A stretch of 64,000 bases of DNA from an uncultured Roseateles sp. (lineage in GTDB: Bacteria; Pseudomonadota; Gammaproteobacteria; Burkholderiales; Burkholderiaceae_C), in the NCBI RefSeq assembly GCF_963422335.1, contig NZ_OY729424.1, forward strand, positions 4,774,001 to 4,838,000. The letters run 5' to 3'. Each line of letters opens with the position of its first letter. Within the stretch, counting starts at the first letter, position 1. The notes below the pieces were generated by a model. It ran no database searches. It was not told the DNA's origin and saw only the letters and a list, made by a program, of their open reading frames with translations. The position numbers were made by a program, and so were the translations under genes. Below are positions 56,158-64,000 of this stretch, in pieces.

Positions 56158-57084
56158 ATGAAGCATGCTTTGCCCGAACAACTGAACCGGTTGGTGGATC
56201 AGATTAGCACGATCATCGTGGGCAAACGCCCGCAGATCGCCGACAGCCTGGCCTGCCTGCTGGCCGGTGGACACCTGCTGATCGAAGACGTTCCCGGCGT
56301 CGGCAAAACCACGCTGGCCCATGCGCTGGCGGTGTCGCTGGGGCTGAAGTTCTCGCGGGTGCAGTTCACCGCCGACATGATGCCGTCCGACCTGATAGGC
56401 GTCAGCATCTACGAGCGTGCGGCCGAGCAATTCGTCTTCCACCCAGGGCCGGTATTCGCCCAGGTGCTGCTGGCCGACGAGATCAACCGTGCCGGGCCGA
56501 AGACGCAGAGCGCACTGCTGGAGGCGATGGAGGAGCAGCAGGTCAGCGTCGAGGGCGAGACGCGCCCGCTGCCCGCGCCCTTCTTCGTCATCGCCACGCA
56601 GAACCCCAGCGAGCAGCTGGGCACCTATCCCTTGCCCGAGTCGCAGCTGGACCGCTTCCTGATGTGCATCACCCTGGGCTACCCCGACCGCGCCTCCGAG
56701 CGTGCGCTGCTGGCCGGCCAGGATAGGCGCGAGGCCCTGCGCGAGCTGCCGGCGCTGATGACACCGCAGCAGATGCTGGACGCCCAGCGCGCTGTGCGCG
56801 AGATCCATGCCTCGGATGCCCTGCTCGACTATCTGCAGAACCTGATCGCCGCCACCCGTTCGGGCCAGTGGTTCACCGAGGGCCTGAGCCCGCGCGCCGG
56901 CATCGGCGTGCTGCGCGCGGCCAAGGCACGGGCGCTGCTCGATCAGCGCGACTATGTGGCGCCCGACGACGTGCAGGCCATCCTGCCGCAGACAGTGGCG
57001 CACCGGCTGGTGCCGGTGGCCGGCAGCGGGCGCGGTCGGATCGAACAGGTACGCGCGCTGATCGCGGCCGTGCCCCTGCCTTGA
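56158..57084 (+). CDS. MoxR-family AAA ATPase
   Basis: A 308-residue AAA+ ATPase with Walker A DVPGVGKTTLAHAL, Walker B LLADEINRAGPKTQSALLEAMEE, sensor 1 IATQNPSEQLGTYPLPESQLDRF and a C-terminal lid domain. MoxR ATPases act as chaperones that activate metal or surface enzymes. The ATG at 56158 is used; a TTG at 56134 would extend it by eight residues. It is followed by DUF58 and transglutaminase genes, the usual neighbours of MoxR in proteobacteria. Confidence 0.94.
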   Translation: MKHALPEQLNRLVDQISTIIVGKRPQIADSLACLLAGGHLLIEDVPGVGKTTLAHALAVSLGLKFSRVQFTADMMPSDLIGVSIYERAAEQFVFHPGPVFAQVLLADEINRAGPKTQSALLEAMEEQQVSVEGETRPLPAPFFVIATQNPSEQLGTYPLPESQLDRFLMCITLGYPDRASERALLAGQDRREALRELPALMTPQQMLDAQRAVREIHASDALLDYLQNLIAATRSGQWFTEGLSPRAGIGVLRAAKARALLDQRDYVAPDDVQAILPQTVAHRLVPVAGSGRGRIEQVRALIAAVPLP

Positions 57085-57098
57085 CGGAGCGCGCGGCG

Positions 57099-58112
57099 AT
57101 GGCTTCGCCCCAGCCTCCGTCGTTGCCCACCCAGCTGCCTCGCTGGGCGCTGCGCCGGCGCATCAACCACTGGTGGGAGCTGCGCCACACGCCACGCGAC
57201 ACGCTGACCCTGACGCAGCGAAATGTCTACATCCTGCCCACCCCGGCCGGCCTGGCCTTTGCCGCGCTGCTGCTGTTGCTGCTGCTGGCCTCCATCAACG
57301 ACCAGCTGAGCCTCGGCTATCTGCTGACCTTTCTGCTCGCCGGCAGCGGCCTGGCCTCGATGCATGCCACCCACGGCACCTTGCGCGGCCTGACCCTGCA
57401 TCTGCGCCCGGTCAACCCAACCTTTGCCGGCCAGACAGCAACGCTGGACCTGCGCCTGACCAACCCTGGCGCCCAGCGCCACGGCATAGGCCTGCGCCTG
57501 GCCGGCCACGAGCATGCGCACGACGTCACCTGGACCGATGCCGCGGCGTTGACGCAGACCGCGGCGCGCCTGAGCTTCGTGCCGGCACGGCGCGGCCTGC
57601 AGCCGGTGCCGGCGCTGCGCGCCGAAACACGCTTCCCGCTGGGCCTGTTCGGCGCCTGGACGATATGGCGGCCCGCGGCCCAGGTGTTGGTCTATCCCAA
57701 GCCGGAGGAGCACGCGCCGCCGCTGCCCGCCTCGTTCGCGCTGCAGGGCCACACCGGCAGCTCGCGCGCCAGCAGCGGCGGCGAATACGAGGGCGTGCGC
57801 GCCTACCAGCGCGGCGATCCGCTGAAGCTGGTGGTCTGGAAGAAGGCCGCCCAGGCGCTGCAGACCGGCGGCGAACTGGTCAGCCGCGACACCAGCACCA
57901 GTGTCAGCCACGAGTTATGGCTCGATTGGGCCCACTGCGCCGGCCTGGACCCAGAGCAGCGCCTGTCGCGCCTGGCCGCCTGGCTGCTGCGAGCCCAGGC
58001 CTCGGGCATGGATCATGGCCTGCGCCTGCCGGGCGTGGAGCTGGGCCCCAGCCAGGGCGAGCTGCATCAGCGCGAGTGTTTGCGGGCGCTGGCGCTGTGG
58101 GGAACTGCATGA
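57099..58112 (+). CDS. DUF58 domain protein
   Basis: A 337-residue protein with two N-terminal transmembrane helices (GLAFAALLLLLLLASINDQLSLGYLLTFLLAGSGLASMHA), a beta-rich section, and a DUF58 part (SSRASSGGEYEGVRAYQRGDPLKLVVWKKAAQAL). GGAG precedes the ATG. DUF58 proteins are partners of MoxR ATPases. Its stop overlaps the next start (ATGA). Confidence 0.9.
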   Translation: MASPQPPSLPTQLPRWALRRRINHWWELRHTPRDTLTLTQRNVYILPTPAGLAFAALLLLLLLASINDQLSLGYLLTFLLAGSGLASMHATHGTLRGLTLHLRPVNPTFAGQTATLDLRLTNPGAQRHGIGLRLAGHEHAHDVTWTDAAALTQTAARLSFVPARRGLQPVPALRAETRFPLGLFGAWTIWRPAAQVLVYPKPEEHAPPLPASFALQGHTGSSRASSGGEYEGVRAYQRGDPLKLVVWKKAAQALQTGGELVSRDTSTSVSHELWLDWAHCAGLDPEQRLSRLAAWLLRAQASGMDHGLRLPGVELGPSQGELHQRECLRALALWGTA

Positions 58113-60163
58113 GCGCAACCCCAGTCTGGCTGCCGCGCTGGCCGGGGTGGAAGCATCTGCCGCGTGAAACGCGCGACACGATGTTCCTGCTGGCCGTCAT
58201 CGCGCTGGCCATTGCCCCCCATGCCAGCCATCTGCCGCCGTGGTGCGGCCTCATCACTGTGGCCGTGCTGGCCTGGCGCGCCAGGCTGGCACTGCTCGGT
58301 GCGGCCCTGCCAGGCCGCTGGGTGCTGGTGGCAGTGCTGGCCGTCGTCGTCGGCCTGACCTTTGCCACCCACCACACGCTGCTGGGCCGTGAGGCCGGTA
58401 TCACCCTCTTGGTGATGCTGATGGCGCTGAAGACCCTGGAGCTGCGCGCGCGGCGCGATGCCTTCGTCGTCTTCTTCCTCGGCTTCTTCCTGGTGCTGAC
58501 GCATTTTCTGTATTCGCAGTCGCTGCTGACGGCCCTGCTGATGCTGCTGACGGTCTGGGCCCTGCTGACGGCCGTGGTGTTGGCCCAGATGCCGGTCGGC
58601 CATCCGCCGCTGCGCCGCGCCGCCTGGGTGGCGATGCGCACCACGCTGTATGGCACGCCGGCCGTGGTGCTGCTGTTCCTGCTATTTCCGCGCATCGGCC
58701 CGCTGTGGGGCGTGCCGTCCGAGACCATCGGCCGCACGGGCCTGTCCAACCAGCTGAGCCTGGGTGCGATGTCCGAGATCGCCAATGACGAGAGCATCGC
58801 GATGCGGCTGCGCTTCTTCGGCCCCCGCCCACCACCCGAGGCCCTGTACTTCCGCGGCCCGGTGCTGAGCCGCTTCGATGGCCGCCAGTGGTTGCCGGCC
58901 GAAGCCGATCCCAGTCTGCCCGCCCGCCGCCCCAGCTGGCGCACCAGCGGTCCCAGGCTGGACTACGAGCTGACCTTGGAGCCGCTGCGGCTGAAGGTGC
59001 TGCCGTTGCTGGAATCGTCGGATCAACCGCCCGGCAGCAGCTTCATGGTCGATGAGCTGCGCATCACCCGGGCGCCCGATCTGCAATGGCTGGCCGAGCG
59101 CACCGTCACCGAGAGACTGCGCTTCAATACCAGCGCCTGGCTGGACTACCGCGCCGGCCCGTTCAGGCCCGACCTGGCCCTCAGGCAGGACGTCCAGCTG
59201 CCGCCCGGGCTGAATCCGCGCACCTTGACCTGGGCGAATCAGTTGCGCCACCGGCCCGACCTGGCCCAGGCCGATGCCCCGGCCCTGGCCGCCGCGGTGC
59301 TGGCCCACATCAAGCGCGAGGACTTCAGCTACACCCTGGCCCCCGGCCGCTATGGAGAAGACTCGCCTCATGTGGTGGACGAGTTCTGGTTCGATCGCCG
59401 GCTCGGCTTCTGCGAGCATTTCGCCGCCGCCTTCGTGGTCGTGATGCGGGCCATGGACGTGCCCGCCCGTGTGGTGACCGGCTTCCAGGGCGCCGACCCG
59501 CAGCTGCAGGACGGCTATCTGATCGTGCGCAACAGCCACGCCCATGCCTGGGCCGAGTACTGGGCCGAGGGCCAGGGCTGGATCCGTGCCGACCCGACCG
59601 CCGCCGTGGCCCCCGAGCGCATCAGCATCAGCCGCCAGCTGCAGCCGGCTCAGGGTCTGATCGGCGGCGCACTGGGCACGGTCAACCCGGAGCTGTGGCT
59701 GAGCCTCAGGCACGGCTGGGAGAATCTGAACAACCGCTGGAACCAGTGGGTGCTCAACTACTCCAAGGCCCAGCAGTTCGAGCTGATGCGCAAGCTCGGC
59801 TGGAGCGCCCCGGACTGGCAGGCGCTGACCCAGCTGATTGCCGGCGTGATCGTGCTCGTCGCGCTGATCGGCATGGCCTGGACCCAATGGGACGCACGGC
59901 GGCGTGACCCCTGGGAACGGCAGCGCAGCCGCCTGATCAAGATCCTGCAAGACCTGGGCCTGGACGCTGAAGCCCATATGGGCCCGCGCAGCCTGGCACA
60001 ACAGCTGCGCAGCTTGCGCGGAGCCGCGGCCGAACCGCTGGCGCAGCTGCTCGAAGCGCTGGAGAAACAACGCTATGCCCAGGGCGCACAGCGTCTGGCG
60101 CCGCAGCCCTGGTGGCGCGACGTCAAGGCCGCCGCCGCCCGGCTGGGCCCCCACCCCTCCTGA
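58109..60163 (+). CDS. DUF3488 and transglutaminase-like domain membrane protein
   Basis: A 684-residue membrane protein. Multiple N-terminal helices (DUF3488, about 20-200) precede a periplasmic transglutaminase-like domain with Cys in LGFCEHFAAAFVVVMRAM, His in NSHAHAWAEYW and Asp in IRADPTAAVAP, so the catalytic triad is intact. A further helix (LTQLIAGVIVLVALIGMAW) and a cytoplasmic tail follow. The family is often cotranscribed with MoxR and DUF58 genes. Function is not established. Confidence 0.92.
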   Translation: MSATPVWLPRWPGWKHLPRETRDTMFLLAVIALAIAPHASHLPPWCGLITVAVLAWRARLALLGAALPGRWVLVAVLAVVVGLTFATHHTLLGREAGITLLVMLMALKTLELRARRDAFVVFFLGFFLVLTHFLYSQSLLTALLMLLTVWALLTAVVLAQMPVGHPPLRRAAWVAMRTTLYGTPAVVLLFLLFPRIGPLWGVPSETIGRTGLSNQLSLGAMSEIANDESIAMRLRFFGPRPPPEALYFRGPVLSRFDGRQWLPAEADPSLPARRPSWRTSGPRLDYELTLEPLRLKVLPLLESSDQPPGSSFMVDELRITRAPDLQWLAERTVTERLRFNTSAWLDYRAGPFRPDLALRQDVQLPPGLNPRTLTWANQLRHRPDLAQADAPALAAAVLAHIKREDFSYTLAPGRYGEDSPHVVDEFWFDRRLGFCEHFAAAFVVVMRAMDVPARVVTGFQGADPQLQDGYLIVRNSHAHAWAEYWAEGQGWIRADPTAAVAPERISISRQLQPAQGLIGGALGTVNPELWLSLRHGWENLNNRWNQWVLNYSKAQQFELMRKLGWSAPDWQALTQLIAGVIVLVALIGMAWTQWDARRRDPWERQRSRLIKILQDLGLDAEAHMGPRSLAQQLRSLRGAAAEPLAQLLEALEKQRYAQGAQRLAPQPWWRDVKAAAARLGPHPS

Positions 60164-60172
60164 ACCCGACCC

Positions 60173-61243
60173 ATGCCCATACTGTCACGCCTGCTGCTCC
60201 CCCTCACACTCAGCGCCTTCGCCCTGCTCGCACCCGGTGCCGAGGCCGCCCAGAAAAAGAAGGTCAAGGCCAAGACCCATGCGGTCAAGGACGCTGCCCC
60301 CAAGCCCTATGGCCGGCGCGAAGACCTGATGCGCTTTGCCCAGGAGCTGGCCCAGGATCAGGGCTGGGACGTGGCCGAGCTGCAGCAGTTGCTGGCCCAG
60401 GCTCAAAAACACCCGACGGTGCAGCGTCTGATCATGCCGCCGCCGGCCGGCACGGCCAAGAACTGGGCCGCCTACCGCGCACTGTTTGTCGAGCCCAGGC
60501 GCATTCAGGCCGGACTGGCCTTCTGGCGCGAGCATGAGGCGGCGCTGAACCGTGCCGCCGAGCAGTACGGCGTGCCGCCGGCCATCGTCGTCGGCCTGAT
60601 CGGTGTGGAGACTTTCTATGGCCAGATCATGGGCGGCTTTCGCATCATCGATGCATTGACCACCCTGGGCTTCGACTTCCCGCCCGGCCGCAAGGACCGC
60701 ACCGAATTCTTCCGCGAGGAGCTGCGCCAGTTCCTAATACTCAGCAAGCGCGAGGGCCTGGACCCGCTGGCCGTCAAGGGCTCGTACGCGGGCGCCATGG
60801 GCCTGCCCCAGTTCATGCCCGGCAGCTGGAACCGCCATGCGGTGGACTTCGACGGCAGCGGCCAGGTCGATCTGGTCAACAGCCCGGCCGATGCGATAGG
60901 CAGCGTCGCCCACTATCTGGCCCAGCATGGCTGGCAGCGCGACCTGCCCATCACCTTCGACATCCGCGTGCCGGTGGACAGCAGCGCCCGCGCCACCTTG
61001 CTGGCGCCCGACATCCTGCCGACCTTCAGCGCCGGGCAGATGACCGAGCTGGGGGCCGTGTTGTCCGAGGCCGGCCAGCAGCATGCAGGACCGCTGGCCC
61101 TGGTGGAACTGCAGAACGGCGAGGCCGCACCCAGCTATGTGGCCGGCACGGCCAATTTCTATGCGCTGACGCGCTACAACTGGTCAAGCTACTACGCGAT
61201 GGCGGTGATAGCACTGGGCAATGCGATCGCTTCACAGCGGTGA
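60173..61243 (+). CDS. mltB: Lytic murein transglycosylase B
   Basis: A 356-residue periplasmic lytic transglycosylase with a signal peptide ending PGAEAA and Lys-rich start. The catalytic Glu146 is in GLIGVETFYGQIMGG, and MltB motifs AMGLPQFMPGSWNRHAVDFDGSG and YNWSSYYAMAVIALG are present. It cleaves peptidoglycan to 1,6-anhydromuropeptides. No lipobox is seen, so it may be soluble (as Slt35-like). Its end overlaps the comEC end by about 12 bases on the opposite strand. Confidence 0.94.
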   Translation: MPILSRLLLPLTLSAFALLAPGAEAAQKKKVKAKTHAVKDAAPKPYGRREDLMRFAQELAQDQGWDVAELQQLLAQAQKHPTVQRLIMPPPAGTAKNWAAYRALFVEPRRIQAGLAFWREHEAALNRAAEQYGVPPAIVVGLIGVETFYGQIMGGFRIIDALTTLGFDFPPGRKDRTEFFREELRQFLILSKREGLDPLAVKGSYAGAMGLPQFMPGSWNRHAVDFDGSGQVDLVNSPADAIGSVAHYLAQHGWQRDLPITFDIRVPVDSSARATLLAPDILPTFSAGQMTELGAVLSEAGQQHAGPLALVELQNGEAAPSYVAGTANFYALTRYNWSSYYAMAVIALGNAIASQR

Positions 61244-63703
61244 TTCGAACCGGGCGTCCAAGTCTGGCTCATCTGCGGGCGGCGATACGAGAGCATCCTT
61301 CCCCGGCGCATGCCAGTAGCGCCGCCGGCGCTCGCGCTCGCACACGCTGTTCACGCCATCCCAGCGCCAGGCACCGCAGTCGGCACTGGTCAGCGTCGCG
61401 ATCTGCCGTTCTTCGTAGCGCGCCATCACCACGGGCGCCGGATGGCCGAAACGGTTGCGATAGCCCGCCTGGAAAATCGCCGTCTGCGGCGCAACCGCAT
61501 CGAGGAATTCCGGCGTGGACGAGGTCTTGCTGCCGTGATGGGGCACGATCAGCACCTGGCTGCGCAGCGCGGGGCCAGCACGGGCCACCAGGGCTTGCTC
61601 CTGCGCCGCCTCGATGTCGCCGGTGAGCAGCAGGCTCTGGCCGCTTTGCGCGCTGCTGACCCGCAGCACGCAGGACATCGCGTTCGACTTGTTCGCCGCG
61701 GTGTAGGCCTCCGGCAGCGGGTGCAGGACTTCAAAACTGACCCCATCCCACTGCCACCGCTGCCCTGCCAGGCAAGGCGTGGGTTGCGGCGCCCCCTGCA
61801 GCAACGGATGCCCGGTCTCCAGCGAGCTGCTCAAGGCATGGACATCGAACTCCTTCAGGATGCTGGCCGCCCCGCCGACATGATCGCTGTCGCGATGGCT
61901 GAGCATCAGCATGTCGATGCGGCGCTCACCACGGGCACGCAGCAGCGGCAGGATCACGCGCTGGCCGGCATTGCTGTCAAAGGCATAGGCCGGACCGCTG
62001 TCGTACAGCAGCAGATGCTCGCGCGTGCGCACCAGCACAGCCGTGCCCTGGCCCACATCGATGGCCAGCACCTCGAAGCGGCCCGTCTCGATTTGCGGCA
62101 ACACCGGCCACAGCAGGGGCAAGGCCAGCGGCAGGCCCAGCGCGCGCACGCGCCAGGGCAGCGGCAGCACCAGCAGCAAGCCGGCCAGCAGGCCGCTGGC
62201 CTGGGCCCACAGCGGCGCCACCGGCACCGACCAGACGGCCATCGGCTGAGTTGCCAATCCTTGCAAGCCCAGATTCAGTGCCTGTACCAGCCAGGCGGCC
62301 GCCTGCCACAGCAGGGGTAGCGCCGCGCCCAGCAGCGCCAGCGGGGTGATGAGCAGGGTGACCAGCGGTATAGCCAGCAAATTGGCTGCCATGCCGACCA
62401 CCGAGACCTGCTGGAACAGCAGCAGGCTCAGCGGCGCCAGGCCCACGGTGGCCACCCATTGCGTGTGCCAGGTGCTGCGCAGGCTGTGCCGCAGCTGCAC
62501 CGTCCATCCCTGGGCGGCCACCGCAACCGGCTGGTCCGGGCCGGTGGCCATCAACAGACCCACCGCGACGAAGGACAACCAGAAGCCCGCCTGGGTCAGT
62601 GCCCAGGGGTCGATCACGCAGACCACCCAGGCAGCGGCCAGCAACAGCAGCGGCCAGGGCCACAGCCGCCCCTGCGAACGCAGCACCGCCAGGGTGGCCA
62701 GCATCCAGACCGTGCGCTGCGCCGGCACGCCCCAGCCGGCGAACAAGGCATAGGCCAGCGCCGCCGCCACGCCGCCCCACAGGGCGGCCTGGGGCGCCGG
62801 CAGCCACAGCATCAGGCCTGGCCCCAGCCGCCACAACCGTCCGATCAGCGCGCCGAAAAGCCAGGCAAACATGGTGATATGCAGGCCGCTGATGGCCATC
62901 AGATGGGCAATGCCGGTCTGGCGGTACAGCGCCCAGTCCTCGCGCGTGATCGCCGCCTGATCGCCCAGCGACAGCGCCGCCAGCACGCCGGCGGCGCGGC
63001 CATCGGGCACATGCTGGTAGATGCTGTCCCGCAGTGACTGGCGCAGCCGGTCCACCGGATAGGCTGCCGCCACTTGCAGCGGCTGGGCGTTGGGCCGCAC
63101 CGTGCCGGTGGCTCGCAGGCCCTGCTCCAGCAGCCACAACTCGTAGTCGAAGCCATGGGGATTCATCAGGCCGTGCGGCCGGCGCAGCCGCACCGTCAGC
63201 CGCCATTGGTCGCCGACGCGCCAACGCGACGGCGCCGCCTCGCCGGGCCCGTAGGCCGCCAGCAGCAGGCGCGATGGCACCTGGGCACCCGGGGTCAGCA
63301 CCGCTTCGACCTCGAACTGGAAACGCCAGCCCGGGTCTCCGGCCATGCCCACCGCCGGCTGGGGCAAGGAGGCGACCAGGCCCAGCAGCGAGATATCGCG
63401 CCCTTCCCAGGTGCTGGGCAGCTGCTGGTTCATCGCCAGCTGGGCTCGCCAGGCGCCGTAGCCCACGCCCAGCAGCGCAAAGGCCAGCACCAGCACCGCG
63501 GGTTGGCGCCAACGCCATCCAAGGCCAAGCAGCGACAGTGCGGCAAGACACAGGCCGAACAGCGCCGCCGCACCTGGCAGTTCGGCCAGAAGCTGCACGC
63601 CGGCCATGCCCAGCAGGCTGGACAGACAAGAAGCCATCAGAGCAGTCAGGCCGAGCTTCAAGCTTCTATGCCTCCCTGGCCAGCAGTGTAGGATTGCCGC
63701 CAC
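61232..63703 (-). CDS. comEC: DNA internalization protein ComEC/Rec2
   Basis: An 823-residue inner-membrane protein for DNA uptake. An N-terminal soluble domain (DUF4131-like) is followed by the competence domain (LSLGDQAAITREDWALYRQTGIAHLMAISGLHITMFAWLFGALIGRL) and a C-terminal metallo-beta-lactamase-like domain (VLAIDVGQGTAVLVRTREHLLLYDSGPAYA, LSHRDSDHVGGAASILKEF). GTG 63703 is the outermost start; ATG 63637 is an alternative. It converges with mltB and is divergent from the RidA gene. Confidence 0.94.
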   Translation of the reverse strand: MAAILHCWPGRHRSLKLGLTALMASCLSSLLGMAGVQLLAELPGAAALFGLCLAALSLLGLGWRWRQPAVLVLAFALLGVGYGAWRAQLAMNQQLPSTWEGRDISLLGLVASLPQPAVGMAGDPGWRFQFEVEAVLTPGAQVPSRLLLAAYGPGEAAPSRWRVGDQWRLTVRLRRPHGLMNPHGFDYELWLLEQGLRATGTVRPNAQPLQVAAAYPVDRLRQSLRDSIYQHVPDGRAAGVLAALSLGDQAAITREDWALYRQTGIAHLMAISGLHITMFAWLFGALIGRLWRLGPGLMLWLPAPQAALWGGVAAALAYALFAGWGVPAQRTVWMLATLAVLRSQGRLWPWPLLLLAAAWVVCVIDPWALTQAGFWLSFVAVGLLMATGPDQPVAVAAQGWTVQLRHSLRSTWHTQWVATVGLAPLSLLLFQQVSVVGMAANLLAIPLVTLLITPLALLGAALPLLWQAAAWLVQALNLGLQGLATQPMAVWSVPVAPLWAQASGLLAGLLLVLPLPWRVRALGLPLALPLLWPVLPQIETGRFEVLAIDVGQGTAVLVRTREHLLLYDSGPAYAFDSNAGQRVILPLLRARGERRIDMLMLSHRDSDHVGGAASILKEFDVHALSSSLETGHPLLQGAPQPTPCLAGQRWQWDGVSFEVLHPLPEAYTAANKSNAMSCVLRVSSAQSGQSLLLTGDIEAAQEQALVARAGPALRSQVLIVPHHGSKTSSTPEFLDAVAPQTAIFQAGYRNRFGHPAPVVMARYEERQIATLTSADCGAWRWDGVNSVCERERRRRYWHAPGKDALVSPPADEPDLDARFESPL

Positions 63704-63726
63704 TTCGACTCACCATGGCTTGCCCT

Positions 63727-64000
63727 ATGTCCAACGTTTACGACCGTCTCAAGTCCCTCGGCATCGAACTGCCGCCCGTCGCCGCACCGGCAGCCGCCTA
63801 TGTGCCTTTTGTGCAGACCGGCAATCTGGTCTTTCTGTCCGGCCATATTGCCAAGAAGGACGGCAAGCCCTGGGTGGGCCAGCTCGGCAAGAACGTGGAC
63901 ACCGCCACCGGCAAGCTGGCCGCACGCGCGGTCGCCATCGACCTGCTGGGCACGCTGCACGCGGCCATTGGCGATCTGAACCGCGTCACCCGCATCGTCA
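63727..64000 (+). CDS. RidA-family protein, N-terminal part (cut by window edge)
   Basis: The first 91 residues (MSNVYDRLKSLGIELPPVAAPAAAYVPFVQTGNLVFLSGHIAKKDGKPWVGQLGKNVDTATG) match the YjgF/YER057c/UK114-like RidA superfamily, in the roughly 150-residue subgroup. These proteins deaminate reactive enamine/imine intermediates. The ATG 63727 is used; an in-frame ATG at 63715 is possible. The gene is complete only beyond the window. The catalytic Arg region is not visible. Confidence 0.85.
   Translation, partial: MSNVYDRLKSLGIELPPVAAPAAAYVPFVQTGNLVFLSGHIAKKDGKPWVGQLGKNVDTATGKLAARAVAIDLLGTLHAAIGDLNRVTRIV

Overview
This is a high-GC window of Betaproteobacteria, Burkholderiales type. The suggestion rests on the family content: a TIGR04438-type small Trp-rich protein, Bug/TctC-type solute-binding protein, four PEP-CTERM proteins with an EpsA regulator, and -10 elements of the TACAAT/TAGAAT kind. 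A Roseateles/Paucibacter/Mitsuaria-like or Massilia-like relative would fit, but the sequence alone does not settle the genus. Both edges cut genes (ilvD on the left, a RidA-family gene on the right). I see no rRNA, tRNA, CRISPR array, insertion sequence or phage gene. Coding density is very high: with the starts chosen here no gap exceeds 300 bases (the largest is about 298 bases at 42107-42404).

Layout. 1-7425: housekeeping metabolism and transport (ilvD end, Trp-rich protein, cytochrome c, acs, YqhA-like protein, nhaA, class I fumarase). 7434-12752: a copper-handling operon behind a MerR/CueR-type promoter (HMA chaperone, Cys/His-rich secreted protein, small secreted protein, TolC-type lipoprotein, multicopper oxidase, cupredoxin, CusF-like protein), followed by a DUF2789 protein and a secreted unknown. 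12988-15883: two small unknown genes, then a PEP-CTERM protein and PhoD phosphatase.

16038-37204: the main item, a 21-kb run of nine same-strand genes read right to left. In transcription order they are a TpsB (FhaC/ShlB) transporter, a 4210-residue filamentous-hemagglutinin-type TpsA with DUF3739 and long Pro-Thr repeat arrays, an ExbB/TolQ protein with an N-terminal DUF2341 and LamG-like module, two ExbD proteins, a TonB-like protein, a porin, a periplasmic coiled-coil protein, and a JmjC/cupin_8 putative Fe(II)/2-oxoglutarate oxygenase. Gaps are 3-56 bases. This looks like a two-partner secretion system with its own proton-motive-force module and possibly its own modification enzyme; the function is inferred and no function can be read directly.

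37356-45376: extracellular-protein region: three related PEP-CTERM proteins, a PstS-like secreted protein, the LuxR-type regulator EpsA, and divergently a subtilisin-like peptidase with the same Pro-Thr hexamer repeat and a GlyGly-CTERM-like tail. 45377-53784: a carboxylate-metabolism region arranged around a GntR regulator with two palindromic operators (FAD/Fe-S dehydrogenase on one side; class V aminotransferase, TctC binding protein, FAH-fold hydratase and an amidohydrolase on the other). 53791-64000: MscS channel, histone-deacetylase-like protein, a MoxR-DUF58-transglutaminase cluster with MltB, ComEC, and the start of a RidA-family gene.
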